From the NCBI GenBank assembly GCA_024707145.1, contig JANQAI010000015.1:31768-95767 (forward strand): a stretch of DNA of 64,000 nucleotides, in the 5' to 3' direction. The position numbers were made by a program, and so were the translations under genes. The stretch comes from Magnetospirillum sp. GTDB lineage: Bacteria; Pseudomonadota; Alphaproteobacteria; Rhodospirillales; Magnetospirillaceae. The notes beneath the pieces are model-generated. The model worked only from the letters and a program-made list of their open reading frames with translations. It ran no database searches and was not told the DNA's origin. Shown piece after piece: positions 17,580-24,364 of this stretch (the first letter of the stretch is position 1; each line of letters begins with the position of its first letter).

Positions 17580-18665
17580 CTAACCGTGACCGATCTGCCG
17601 GACGGGGATCCTCCGTTGCGGTGCTCCTCGGGATGACAGGGTGGTGGTCCGCCTCCAGAACCCGGCCAGCACCACCTTGCCCTTGGCCTTGCCGCTTTCG
17701 ATCAGGGCGTGGGCCTTGATCAGGTTGGCGGCGTTGATGGCGCCCATGGTCTCGGCCAGGGTGGTGCGCAGGACGCCCTGGTCCACCAGCTTCGCCACCT
17801 CGCCCAGCAGCTTGTGCTGCTCGGCGATGTCCGGGGTGTCGAACAGCGAGCGGGTGAACATGAACTCCCAGTGCACCGAGACGCACTTGCGCTTGAACAG
17901 GCCCAGCTCGAACTTGGCCGGGTCGTCGATCAGGCCGAAGCGGCCCTGGGGCGCGATCAGGTCGGCGATGTCGGCCTGGTGCTGGTCGGTGGCGGTCAGG
18001 CTGACCACCAATTCCGGCGCCTTCAGGCCCAATGCCTCGATCTGCGGCTTCAGCGGCTGGGAATGGTCGATGACGTGGTGGGCGCCCAGGTCCTTGCACC
18101 ATTGCTTGGTGTCGGGCCGCGAGGCGGTGGCGATCACGGTCAGGCCGGTGAGCCGGCGGGCTAGCTGAATGGCGATGGAGCCGACGCCGCCGGCACCGCC
18201 GACGATCAGCAGGGTCCGGGTGTCGGCGCCCGGCCCGCGCTTGATCTCCAGGCGGTCGAACAGCAATTCCCATGCGGTGATGGAGGTCAGCGGCAGCGCA
18301 GCGGCGGCGGCGAAATCCAGGCTCTTGGGCTTGGCGCCGACGATGCGCTCGTCCACCAGGTGGAACTCCGCGTTGGTGCCCGACCGGGCGATGGAGCCGG
18401 CATAGAACACCTCGTCGCCCGGCTTGAACAGGGTGGCGTCGGGGCCTGTGGCCACCACCACGCCGGCTGCGTCGTAGCCCAGCACCTTGGGCGCGCCCTG
18501 CGGGTCGGTGCGGTGGCGCACCTTGGTGTCGACCGGGTTGACCGACACCGCCTTGACCTCCACCAGCAGGTCGCGCCCGGTGGGGGCGGGACGGTCCAAC
18601 TCCACATCCTCGAGGGCCTTGGGATCGGTGATGGGCAGGGAATGCCGATAGGCAACGGCGCGCAT
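17580..18665 (-). CDS. Zinc-type alcohol dehydrogenase-like / NADPH quinone oxidoreductase
   Basis: About 361 aa of the MDR superfamily (ZADH/QOR group). It has the N-terminal GroES-like domain (VSVNPVDTKVR, GYDAAGVV) and the nucleotide loop IVGGAGGVGSIAIQLA. No zinc-ligand set is evident, as in quinone oxidoreductases. ATG 18665 has an AGAGG ribosome site. The natural end is probably GKVVLAGFW; the last 24 codons (RRTTTLSSRGAPQ onward) come from an intergenic repeat that runs into the frame. It diverges from an HxlR-family regulator, the usual arrangement for quinone/aldehyde-stress reductases under HxlR/YodB/QorR control. Confidence 0.85.
   Translation of the reverse strand: MRAVAYRHSLPITDPKALEDVELDRPAPTGRDLLVEVKAVSVNPVDTKVRHRTDPQGAPKVLGYDAAGVVVATGPDATLFKPGDEVFYAGSIARSGTNAEFHLVDERIVGAKPKSLDFAAAAALPLTSITAWELLFDRLEIKRGPGADTRTLLIVGGAGGVGSIAIQLARRLTGLTVIATASRPDTKQWCKDLGAHHVIDHSQPLKPQIEALGLKAPELVVSLTATDQHQADIADLIAPQGRFGLIDDPAKFELGLFKRKCVSVHWEFMFTRSLFDTPDIAEQHKLLGEVAKLVDQGVLRTTLAETMGAINAANLIKAHALIESGKAKGKVVLAGFWRRTTTLSSRGAPQRRIPVRQIGHG
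17603..17638 (-). repeat. TGTCATCCCGAGGAGC-type repeat fragment
   Basis: On the minus strand it reads TGTCATCCCGAGGAGC followed by CGCAACGGAGGATCC. A second, fuller copy (TGTCATGCTGAGGAGC ... GGGATGACA) is at 22636-22741. This copy overlaps the 3' end of the oxidoreductase frame and supplies its last codons. Confidence 0.6.
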
Positions 18666-18741
18666 GGGGATCACCTCTTGCTCGGTTGGTCGATCACAGG
18701 ATGGTCCCCTTGCGACGACCTCGCAAGAATGCACATTTTCT

Positions 18742-18766
18742 GTATATAGTACCCGAAATGATACCA
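18742..18766. promoter_or_regulatory. Possible HxlR operator in the divergent promoter
   Basis: The 116-bp gap between the oxidoreductase and hxlR-like starts has an AT-rich centre. It contains the imperfect dyad GTATATAGTAC and, ten bases later, a second half-like GATACC. HxlR-family operators often contain GTA/TAC dyads. The assignment rests on position and weak symmetry only. Confidence 0.3.
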
Positions 18767-18781
18767 TTGAGGCTTTCCGCC

Positions 18782-19126
18782 ATGGCGACGCATCAGCGCT
18801 ACGACTGTTCCGAGGGCTGTCCGGTGGAGGCCACGCTGGAACTCATCGGCGGCAAGTGGAAGGGCGTCATCCTCTTCCACCTGCTGGAGGGCACCCACCG
18901 TTTCGGCGAACTGCGGCGCAAGCTGCCCAGCGTCACCCAGCGCATGCTGACCAAGCAATTGCGCGAGTTGGAGGAATGCGGCCTGATCCGCCGCGTCGTC
19001 CATGCCGAGGTGCCGCCCCGGGTGGAATATTCCCTGACCGCGCTGGGCGAGAGCCTGCGGCCGGTGGTGCTGGCGCTGCGGGAATGGGGCGCCGCCTATC
19101 GGGCAAGGTTGGGGGCGGCGGCCTGA
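18782..19126 (+). CDS. HxlR family transcriptional regulator
   Basis: A 114-aa winged-helix protein. CSEGCPVEATLELIGGKWK is the HxlR N-terminus, where a conserved cysteine often acts as the electrophile or redox sensor. The recognition region VTQRMLTKQLRELEECGLI and wing EVPPRVEYSLTALGESL are complete. ATG 18782 is chosen because it starts just before the conserved YDCSEGCP; an in-frame ATG eight codons earlier is possible. It likely represses the divergent quinone oxidoreductase and senses quinones, aldehydes or disulfide stress (inference from family and position). Confidence 0.88.
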   Translation: MATHQRYDCSEGCPVEATLELIGGKWKGVILFHLLEGTHRFGELRRKLPSVTQRMLTKQLRELEECGLIRRVVHAEVPPRVEYSLTALGESLRPVVLALREWGAAYRARLGAAA

Positions 19127-19219
19127 AGCATTTGGGGGACATTCTCATGGCAGCGCTTCTGCTTCGCGCGCTACAGGAGTAGACTCAGGGTAAGCACGAA
19201 CTGGGCGTGAGGTGTCGCC

Positions 19220-19537
19220 ATGCTGTTCGACCGCAACAAATCTCCCCCCGACAAGGCTGTCCGGCCGGATGTGGAAAACCAGGTCCGCCGGCACCGCGAC
19301 CGCATGGCCGGCCTGTGGGCGGCCGAGCTGCTGGGGCTGATCGGCCACGCGGCGCAGGATTACGCCCGCGACCTGGCCCATTCCCACGATGCCGCCCCCG
19401 ATGACGAACCCGTGCTGGGCCACCTGACCCGCGACCTGCGCGGGCGCGCCGGCACCCACGAGATCCGCGAGAAGCTGGCGCACCTGCTGCACGAGGCGCG
19501 GCGGCAACTGCTGGACGGGGACGCCAAAAGGCACTGA
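19220..19537 (+). CDS. DUF1476 / ATPase inhibitor zeta-like protein
   Basis: A 105-aa helical protein. The segment RMAGLWAAELLGLIGHAAQDYARDLA followed by DDEPVLGHLTRDLRGRAGTHEIREKLAHLL matches the pattern of DUF1476, the family of the alphaproteobacterial F1-ATPase inhibitor subunit zeta. The N-terminus is diverged: the usual inhibitory segment (FDDRE.AFE) is reduced to LFDRNKSPPDKAV. It may be a paralogue with altered function. It sits directly before the Fur box and the Fur/ArsR-like gene, with no shared operon evident. Confidence 0.65.
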   Translation: MLFDRNKSPPDKAVRPDVENQVRRHRDRMAGLWAAELLGLIGHAAQDYARDLAHSHDAAPDDEPVLGHLTRDLRGRAGTHEIREKLAHLLHEARRQLLDGDAKRH

Positions 19538-19593
19538 GGAAAACCTTTCGGCCGATGGGGGGGATGATGCAGATTCCCGCTTGCCTTCTTCAT

Positions 19594-19612
19594 GCGAATG
19601 ATTATCATTTGC
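19594..19612. promoter_or_regulatory. Fur box
   Basis: The 19-bp near-palindrome GCGAATGATTATCATTTGC is centred on T19603, with 8 of 9 base pairs symmetrical. Its core AATGATTATCATT is that of the classical Fur operator. It lies 26 bp upstream of the next gene's start, where it would overlap the promoter. Confidence 0.8.
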
Positions 19613-19637
19613 GTGAATTCAGGCAAGGAGGGAGCCT

Positions 19638-20147
19638 ATGACCACCATCGGATTGGACGAAGGAATCGAAGCGTTGCGCCGCGCGCGTCTGGCGCCGACG
19701 CCCCAGCGGGTGACGGTGGCCGGGCTGGTGTTCTCGGGGCCGACGCTGGCGCTGACCGCGTCCGAACTGCAGGACCGCGCGGTCGACGCCGACATGTATC
19801 TCAGCCGCGACGAGGCGGAAGGGGCGCTGGCCGAACTGCGCGCCGCCGGGGTGCTGCCGCTGATGTTCGAGTCCCGTGGCGGCGGATTCGACCTGGGCCG
19901 CGCCGCCCGGCTGCTCCAGGCCATGGGCAACCCGCACCGCCTGCGGGTGCTGCGCGAACTGCTGGGCGGCGAGCGCTGCGCCGGCGACCTGGGCCGCATG
20001 ACCGGCCTGCAGCCCTCCGCCCTGTCGCAGCATCTGTCGCGCCTGCGCGCCGATGGACTGGTGCGGTGCCGCCGCGCCGGCAGCCGCATCTATTACGCCC
20101 TGGCTGGCGAGGCGGCGAAGTCCGTGCTGCGCAGCCTGGCGGTGTAG
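19638..20147 (+). CDS. Two-winged-helix regulator: Fur-like N-terminal region fused to an ArsR-family domain
   Basis: A 169-aa regulator behind an excellent ribosome site (AAGGAGG). Residues about 8-75 look like the DNA-binding half of a Fur protein: LRRARLAPTPQRVTVAGLVF, then ASELQDRA and a helix-turn EAEGALAELRAAGVLP. No Fur dimerisation or metal domain follows. Instead residues 85-165 are a complete ArsR domain (LLQAMGNPHRLRVLRELL, SALSQHLSRLRADGLV, wing RRAGSRIYYAL). A single Cys in GGERCAGDL falls where ArsR/SmtB proteins carry their metal site or SqrR/BigR-type proteins a thiol sensor region. With the Fur box directly upstream, an iron or redox role is likely; the exact signal is unknown. 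Confidence 0.7.
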   Translation: MTTIGLDEGIEALRRARLAPTPQRVTVAGLVFSGPTLALTASELQDRAVDADMYLSRDEAEGALAELRAAGVLPLMFESRGGGFDLGRAARLLQAMGNPHRLRVLRELLGGERCAGDLGRMTGLQPSALSQHLSRLRADGLVRCRRAGSRIYYALAGEAAKSVLRSLAV

Positions 20148-20247
20148 GCGGCCGCGCGAAGGAAAACGTCACAACCCGCTACTGGTCATGCCGCTGCCCC
20201 AGGCTTATTAAGTGAAAATGGTCACATAAGCCTGTTGGGGGTGGGCT

Positions 20248-20973
20248 GTGCTTATCGAGCGGCGTGTCATCGTCTTTCCGCGTTCGGACCTGCTTGACGC
20301 CATGCGTCGCTTCGGCGAGCACCACGACAAGCTGATGCCCGATACGCCGCCCGAGAACTTCCTCTTCGACCCGGCCTCGGACGTGGCGCTGTCGGTGACC
20401 TTTCCGGCCATCAACCGCAGCGCCACGCCCACCCGCGTCACCTTTTCGTGCGAAGAGGTGGGGCAGGCCATGACCCAGTACTGCCGCGACCACAAGGTGC
20501 CGCTGCCGCGCTCGGCCAACAAGCTGGTGGAGAAGTACAAGGACGGCGCCGCGCTCACCATGCAGGTGGGCGAGCCCGGCCTGCATGTCATGGTGGTGGA
20601 CGATCAGGAAGTGGTGCGCGCCATCGTCCGCAAGTCCCTGGCCAAGGCCCATCTCAGCCAGTTCACCGAGGCCACCAACGGCAAGGAGGCGCTGGACCTG
20701 CTGCGGGTGGGCGGCATCGAGCCCGACGTCATCCTGTGCGACCTGCACATGGACACCATGGGCGGCGAGGAGTTCCTACGCCAGCTGCGCGCCGACCGGG
20801 CCAACCGCTCGTGCCGCAAGCCGGTGCTGATCCTGACGGGGGAAAAGGACGAACGCCGGCTCGAGGCCGCCCGCAAGCTGGGCGCGTCCAAGGTCCTGGC
20901 CAAGCCCATCCCGCCCGACGAGTTGATCCGCCAGATCATGCTGGCGCGCGGCTATTTCGAACTGAACCGCTAA
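20248..20973 (+). CDS. Response regulator with an unrecognised N-terminal domain
   Basis: A 241-aa protein with GTG start. Residues about 1-110 form a domain I do not recognise (FPRSDLLDAMRRFGEHHDK, then DVALSVTFPAINRS, then TFSCEEVGQAMTQYCRDHKV). Residues 115-235 are a receiver domain: MVVDDQ acidic pair, phospho-Asp in ILCDLHMDTMGG, Thr in LILTGEKDE and Lys in KVLAKPIPP. Receiver domains are usually N-terminal, so this order is reversed and no DNA-binding output is present. The N-terminal domain may be the effector or a partner-binding module. A long hairpin follows the gene. Confidence 0.75.
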   Translation: MLIERRVIVFPRSDLLDAMRRFGEHHDKLMPDTPPENFLFDPASDVALSVTFPAINRSATPTRVTFSCEEVGQAMTQYCRDHKVPLPRSANKLVEKYKDGAALTMQVGEPGLHVMVVDDQEVVRAIVRKSLAKAHLSQFTEATNGKEALDLLRVGGIEPDVILCDLHMDTMGGEEFLRQLRADRANRSCRKPVLILTGEKDERRLEAARKLGASKVLAKPIPPDELIRQIMLARGYFELNR

Positions 20974-20981
20974 AGCCGGGT

Positions 20982-21020
20982 GCGTGCAGGTCGAATCGCC
21001 TTGCGATCCGACCTGCACGC
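20982..21020 (+). terminator. Long hairpin after the response regulator
   Basis: GCGTGCAGGTCG pairs perfectly with CGACCTGCACGC, and the inner ATCGC/GCGAT extends it to about 17 bp with one mismatch and a CTT loop. No U-tract follows, so it may be a transcript-stabilising or Rho-dependent structure rather than a classical terminator. Confidence 0.55.
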
Positions 21021-21047
21021 TGAATCCGTCTCTTATCAATAAGGTAA

Positions 21048-21101
21048 AGCGCGATGACAGCGGGCCGACGCGAGGCCGCGCCAATCTGTTGTCATCGCGC
21101 T
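21048..21101. repeat. 12-bp inverted repeat with 30-nt spacer
   Basis: AGCGCGATGACA and TGTCATCGCGCT are perfect inverted copies separated by 30 nt, 59 bp upstream of the next start codon. The arms resemble the ends of the ATGAC repeat family. It could be an operator, a repeat element or an mRNA leader structure. Confidence 0.5.
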
Positions 21102-21159
21102 CTAGGCGGGGAGCGGCCGGCACGCTACAGTGGCGCCCCGTTCCGTCCCAGGGTGACCC

Positions 21160-21934
21160 ATGAGCCTGACCCGCTACGCGCCGCAAATCCTCGACGCCTT
21201 CCGCCTGATCGTGGCCAAGCCGGCGGCCTCGGCCCGCATCATCGTGCCGGGTCTGGCGCTGGTGGCCGGCGGCCAGGCCGTCGCCATCCAACTGGGCAAC
21301 ATGCCCATGGGCCTGGGCCTGTCCGCCCTGGCGGCGGCGGCCATGGGCTTCTTCTGGCAGCGCGAACTGGCCGAGGGCGAGACCTTGAGCCCGGTGCAGA
21401 TGGCCCTGCGCTTCGCCCTGTGGACGGTGGTGCTGCAATTGCTGCAGGGCTTCGAACTGGCCCCGGCCATCCTGTTCAACATCTTGTTGCAGGGCATGTC
21501 CGACGCGGAAGTCTATACCCGCACCGGCGTCCAGCTGTTCCAGCTGCTGGTCGGTGGCCTGTTCCTGATGCTGGCGCAGCTGGCGCTGGGCCGCTGGAAG
21601 GACTTCGCCGGCACCCGCCTGCAAGAGATGGTGCTGGCCGCCGGACTGGCGGTGGGCCTGGGCTACGTGGTCATCAACCTGCCCTTCCTGGTGCTGGGCG
21701 AGATCGCCAAGGCCCTGTTCGCCGACTTCGCCCCCCATGCGGGCGAGGCGCCCCAGGCCATGGTGAACCAGGCCATCCATGCCCTGAACCTGTTCGCCAC
21801 CTCGGGCTATTTCGCCCTGGTGTGGACCCAGGCTCAAGGACATGCCGTCGCGCCTCAATCCCCCGGCCGAGCCGGAGGAACCCAAGGTCCGCCGCACCAC
21901 CCGCATCAACCGGGCCAGCAAGGCGAAACGGTAA
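21160..21934 (+). CDS. Hypothetical multi-spanning membrane protein (one frameshift)
   Basis: About 257 aa after correction. It begins MSLTRYAPQILDAFRLIVA and contains about five or six hydrophobic segments (IIVPGLALVAGGQAVAI, LSALAAAAMGFFWQ, FALWTVVLQLLQGF, LLVGGLFLMLAQLALG, MVLAAGLAVGLGYVV, LFATSGYFALVW). After WTQ at 21832 one extra base shifts the frame; correction gives KDMPSRLNPPAEPEEPKV and a basic tail ending RASKAKR. Without correction the frame would run into the antitoxin gene. The fold is unrecognised and no function is assigned. Confidence 0.6.
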
Positions 21935-21992
21935 GCGACGCTAACATTAAAGTTAGTGCCGTTAACGCTGAGCCTTGCAGTCGGCCCCCTCT

Positions 21993-22012
21993 TTGTACAA
22001 ATATATGTACAA
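21993..22012. promoter_or_regulatory. TGTACA palindrome, probable antitoxin operator
   Basis: TTGTACA and TGTACAA form a perfect inverted repeat around AATATA. It overlaps the ribosome-site region (AAGGAGG) of the antitoxin gene. YefM-type antitoxins are known to bind palindromes with a TGTACA core, so autorepression of the module is likely. Confidence 0.75.
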
Positions 22013-22023
22013 GGAGGCCCCCT

Positions 22024-22281
22024 ATGGATGTCAAAAGCTACAGCCACGTTCGCCAGAATCTGGCGTCGATCATGGACGAGGTGTGTGCCAGCCGCGAGCC
22101 GGTGGTGGTGACACGTCAGAACGCCGAGTCGGTGGTGATGATGTCGCTGGACGAGTTCCGCGCGTGGGAAGAAACCCTGCATCTATTGAAGAGCCCGAAA
22201 AACGCCGAGGAACTGATGCGTTCCATCGCCGAGGCGGATGCAGGCCAGGTGGTTGAACGGGGATTGCTGCCCGACCAATGA
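22024..22281 (+). CDS. yefM: Antitoxin of the YefM/Phd family
   Basis: An 85-aa protein with MDVKSYSHVRQNLASIMDEV, the DNA-binding N-terminal domain of Phd/YefM antitoxins, and the characteristic VVVTRQNAESVVMMSLDEFRAWEET segment. The C-terminal tail (LMRSIAEADAGQVVERGLLPDQ region) would wrap the toxin. The start is ATG 22024 behind AAGGAGG. It is coupled to the toxin by an ATGA overlap and is probably autoregulated through the TGTACA operator. Confidence 0.93.
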   Translation: MDVKSYSHVRQNLASIMDEVCASREPVVVTRQNAESVVMMSLDEFRAWEETLHLLKSPKNAEELMRSIAEADAGQVVERGLLPDQ

Positions 22282-22544
22282 GACTGCTGTGGACCGAGCG
22301 CGCCTGGGGGCAGTACCTGTACTGGCAGGAAACCGATGATGCCACCCTGTCGCGCATCAATGAACTGCTGCGCGACAGCATGCGTCATCCCTTTGCCGGT
22401 CTGGGCAAGCCGGAACCGCTGAAAGGCGATCTCAAAGGCTGGTGGTCACGGCGCATCACCGGCGAGCACCGTCTGGTCTATCGCGTGGAAGGTAGCGGCG
22501 AGGCGCAGACCCTGGTGGTCGCCATGTGCCGCTATCATTACTGA
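22278..22544 (+). CDS. yoeB: Toxin of the YoeB/Txe family (ribosome-dependent mRNA endonuclease)
   Basis: An 88-aa RelE-superfamily toxin. The signatures TERAWGQYLYWQETD, GLGKPEPLKGDLKGWWSRRITGEHRLVYR and the C-terminal CRYHY are nearly the YoeB consensus. The catalytic Glu, Arg (SRRI) and terminal His-Tyr are all present. It cleaves mRNA in the ribosomal A site when the antitoxin is degraded. It looks intact. Confidence 0.95.
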   Translation: MRLLWTERAWGQYLYWQETDDATLSRINELLRDSMRHPFAGLGKPEPLKGDLKGWWSRRITGEHRLVYRVEGSGEAQTLVVAMCRYHY

Positions 22545-22635
22545 CCCATGGTCATGGGCAGCGCGAAGGGGCCGACCCCCTCGCATTTTGACCGCTATGA
22601 CCAAGCCCGGACTTGGTTTGCGGCCGACTTCCCCG

Positions 22636-22741
22636 TGTCATGCTGAGGAGCATCGCGACGAAGGATCTCTGCCTGGCACACCGCCTCAGAATCGGCCATG
22701 CCCTGCCAAGATGAGATCCCGCGCAGGCGCTCGGGATGACA
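22636..22741. repeat. TGTCAT...ATGACA intergenic repeat
   Basis: The ends TGTCATGCTGAGGAGC and CGCTCGGGATGACA are inverted. The inner part ATCGCGACGAAGGATCTC matches the fragment at 17603-17638. It fills most of the 310-bp gap between yoeB and gcvPB, where I see no gene. Confidence 0.65.
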
Positions 22742-22783
22742 TTCTCCAGATTTTCCGGCGCTTTGCCGGCACCCCCACCCAAC

Positions 22784-22815
22784 CCCTCCCCCGTCAAGGG
22801 GGAGGGTCTTTCTTT
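22784..22815 (+). terminator. CCCTCCCCC hairpin between convergent yoeB and gcvPB
   Basis: CCCTCCCCC/GGGGGAGGG with a GTCAA loop is followed by TCTTTCTTTC on the plus strand. An almost identical hairpin follows trpS at 40978, so it is a repeated terminator-like element. Confidence 0.6.
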
Positions 22816-22854
22816 CTTTTCTTCCCCCCTTCGGGGGAGGGCCGGGGTGGGGGA

Positions 22855-24362
22855 TTAGGCGTTCGCCCCCGGCTTCCAGCGCAGCACCGGGGTGCGGGCG
22901 GCCAGGGTTTCGTCCAGGCGGCGGCGGGGGTGTAGCGGGGCGCCGCCTTGAAGTCCTCGGCGGCGGTGCCGGTTTGCGCCTTGGCGGCCAGCGCCAGCAC
23001 CACGTCGATGAAGCCGTCCAGGGTTTCCTTGGATTCGGTTTCGGTGGGCTCCATCAGCAGGGCGCCGTGCACGACCAGGGGGAAGTACATGGTCATGGGG
23101 TGGAAGCCCTCGTCGATCATCGCCTTGGCGAAGTCCAGCGTGGTGATTCCGCTGTCCTTGAGGAAGCGGTCGTCGAACAGGGCCTCGTGCATGCACGGCC
23201 CGTCGAACGAGGCCGTCAGCACCGTGCCCAGCCGCGCCAGCAGGTAGTTGGCGTTGAGCACGGCGTCCGACGACGCCTGGCGCAGGCCGTCGGCGCCCAT
23301 GGACAGGATGTAGGCCAAGGCGCGCACGAACACGCCGAACTGGCCGTGATAGCCTTTTACACGGCCGAACGGCTTGGCGCCGGACTCGGACTCATGCTCC
23401 ACCAGCTTCAGGCCGTCCGGCCCATGCACCACGAAGGGCAGCGGCGCGTAGGGGGCCAGCTTGTCCGATAGCACGGTGGGGCCGGCGCCGGGGCCGCCGC
23501 CGCCATGGGGGGTGGAGAAGGTCTTGTGCAGGTTGATGTGCATGGCGTCCACGCCCAGATCGGCCACCTTCACCCGGCCGACGATGGCGTTGTAGTTGGC
23601 GCCGTCGCAATAGAAGAAGGCGCCCGCCTCGTGGGTGGCGCGGGCGATCTCCAGGATTTCGTCCTCGAACAGGCCGCAGGTGTTGGGATTGGTCACCATG
23701 ATGCAGGCGACGTCGTCGCCCAGCTTGGCCTTCAGCGCCCCCACGTCCACCCGGCCGCGCGCGTTGGCCGGCACCGGGTCCACGGTGAAGCCGCACATGG
23801 CGGCCGAGGCCGGGTTGGTGCCGTGGGCCGATTCGGGCACCAGGACGCGGCGGCGATGGCCCTGGCCATGATCCTCGTGATAGGCGCGGATGGCCATCAG
23901 GCCGCACCATTCGCCATGGGCGCCGGCGGCCGGGCTCATGGCGATGGCCGGCATGCCGGTCAGGCCCTTGAGCCAGAACGCCAGGGTGTCGATCACCTCC
24001 AGCGCGCCCTGCACGGTCTTGACCGGCTGGAACGGGTGCAGGTCGGCCAGGCCGGACAGGCGGGCCATTTTCTCCGACAGGCGCGGGTTGTGCTTCATGG
24101 TGCACGAACCCAGCGGGTAGAAACCGGAATCGATGCCGTAGTTCTTCTGGCTCAGGCGGGTGTAATGGCGCACCACCTGGGGCTCGGACAGATCGGGCAG
24201 GCCGATGGGAGCCTTGCGGCGCAGGCCGGCCAGGCGGTCCTCATCCACCGGCGGCGGCTCGGGGATGTCGATGCCGACGCGGCCCGGCGAGCCCAGTTCG
24301 AAGATCAGCGGCTCCTCGATCTGGAGGGCGCGGTTGCCGGAAAAGGTCGTGGTCTCGGCCAT
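22855..24362 (-). CDS. gcvPB: Glycine dehydrogenase (decarboxylating) subunit 2, P-protein beta (one frameshift)
   Basis: The PLP-binding subunit of the split P-protein. It begins MAETTTFSGNRALQIEEPLIFE. The PLP lysine lies in INLHKTFSTPHGGGGPG, and the family segments FYPLGSCTMKHNPR and VPESAHGTNPASAAM are present. Near 22925-22932 one C is missing from a run in TACACCCCC; restoring it gives TPRRRLDETLAARTPVLRW and a TAA stop, total about 502 aa. The uncorrected frame runs on into the intergenic repeat. It starts 2 bp after the gcvPA stop. Confidence 0.93.
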
Positions 24363-24364
24363 GG

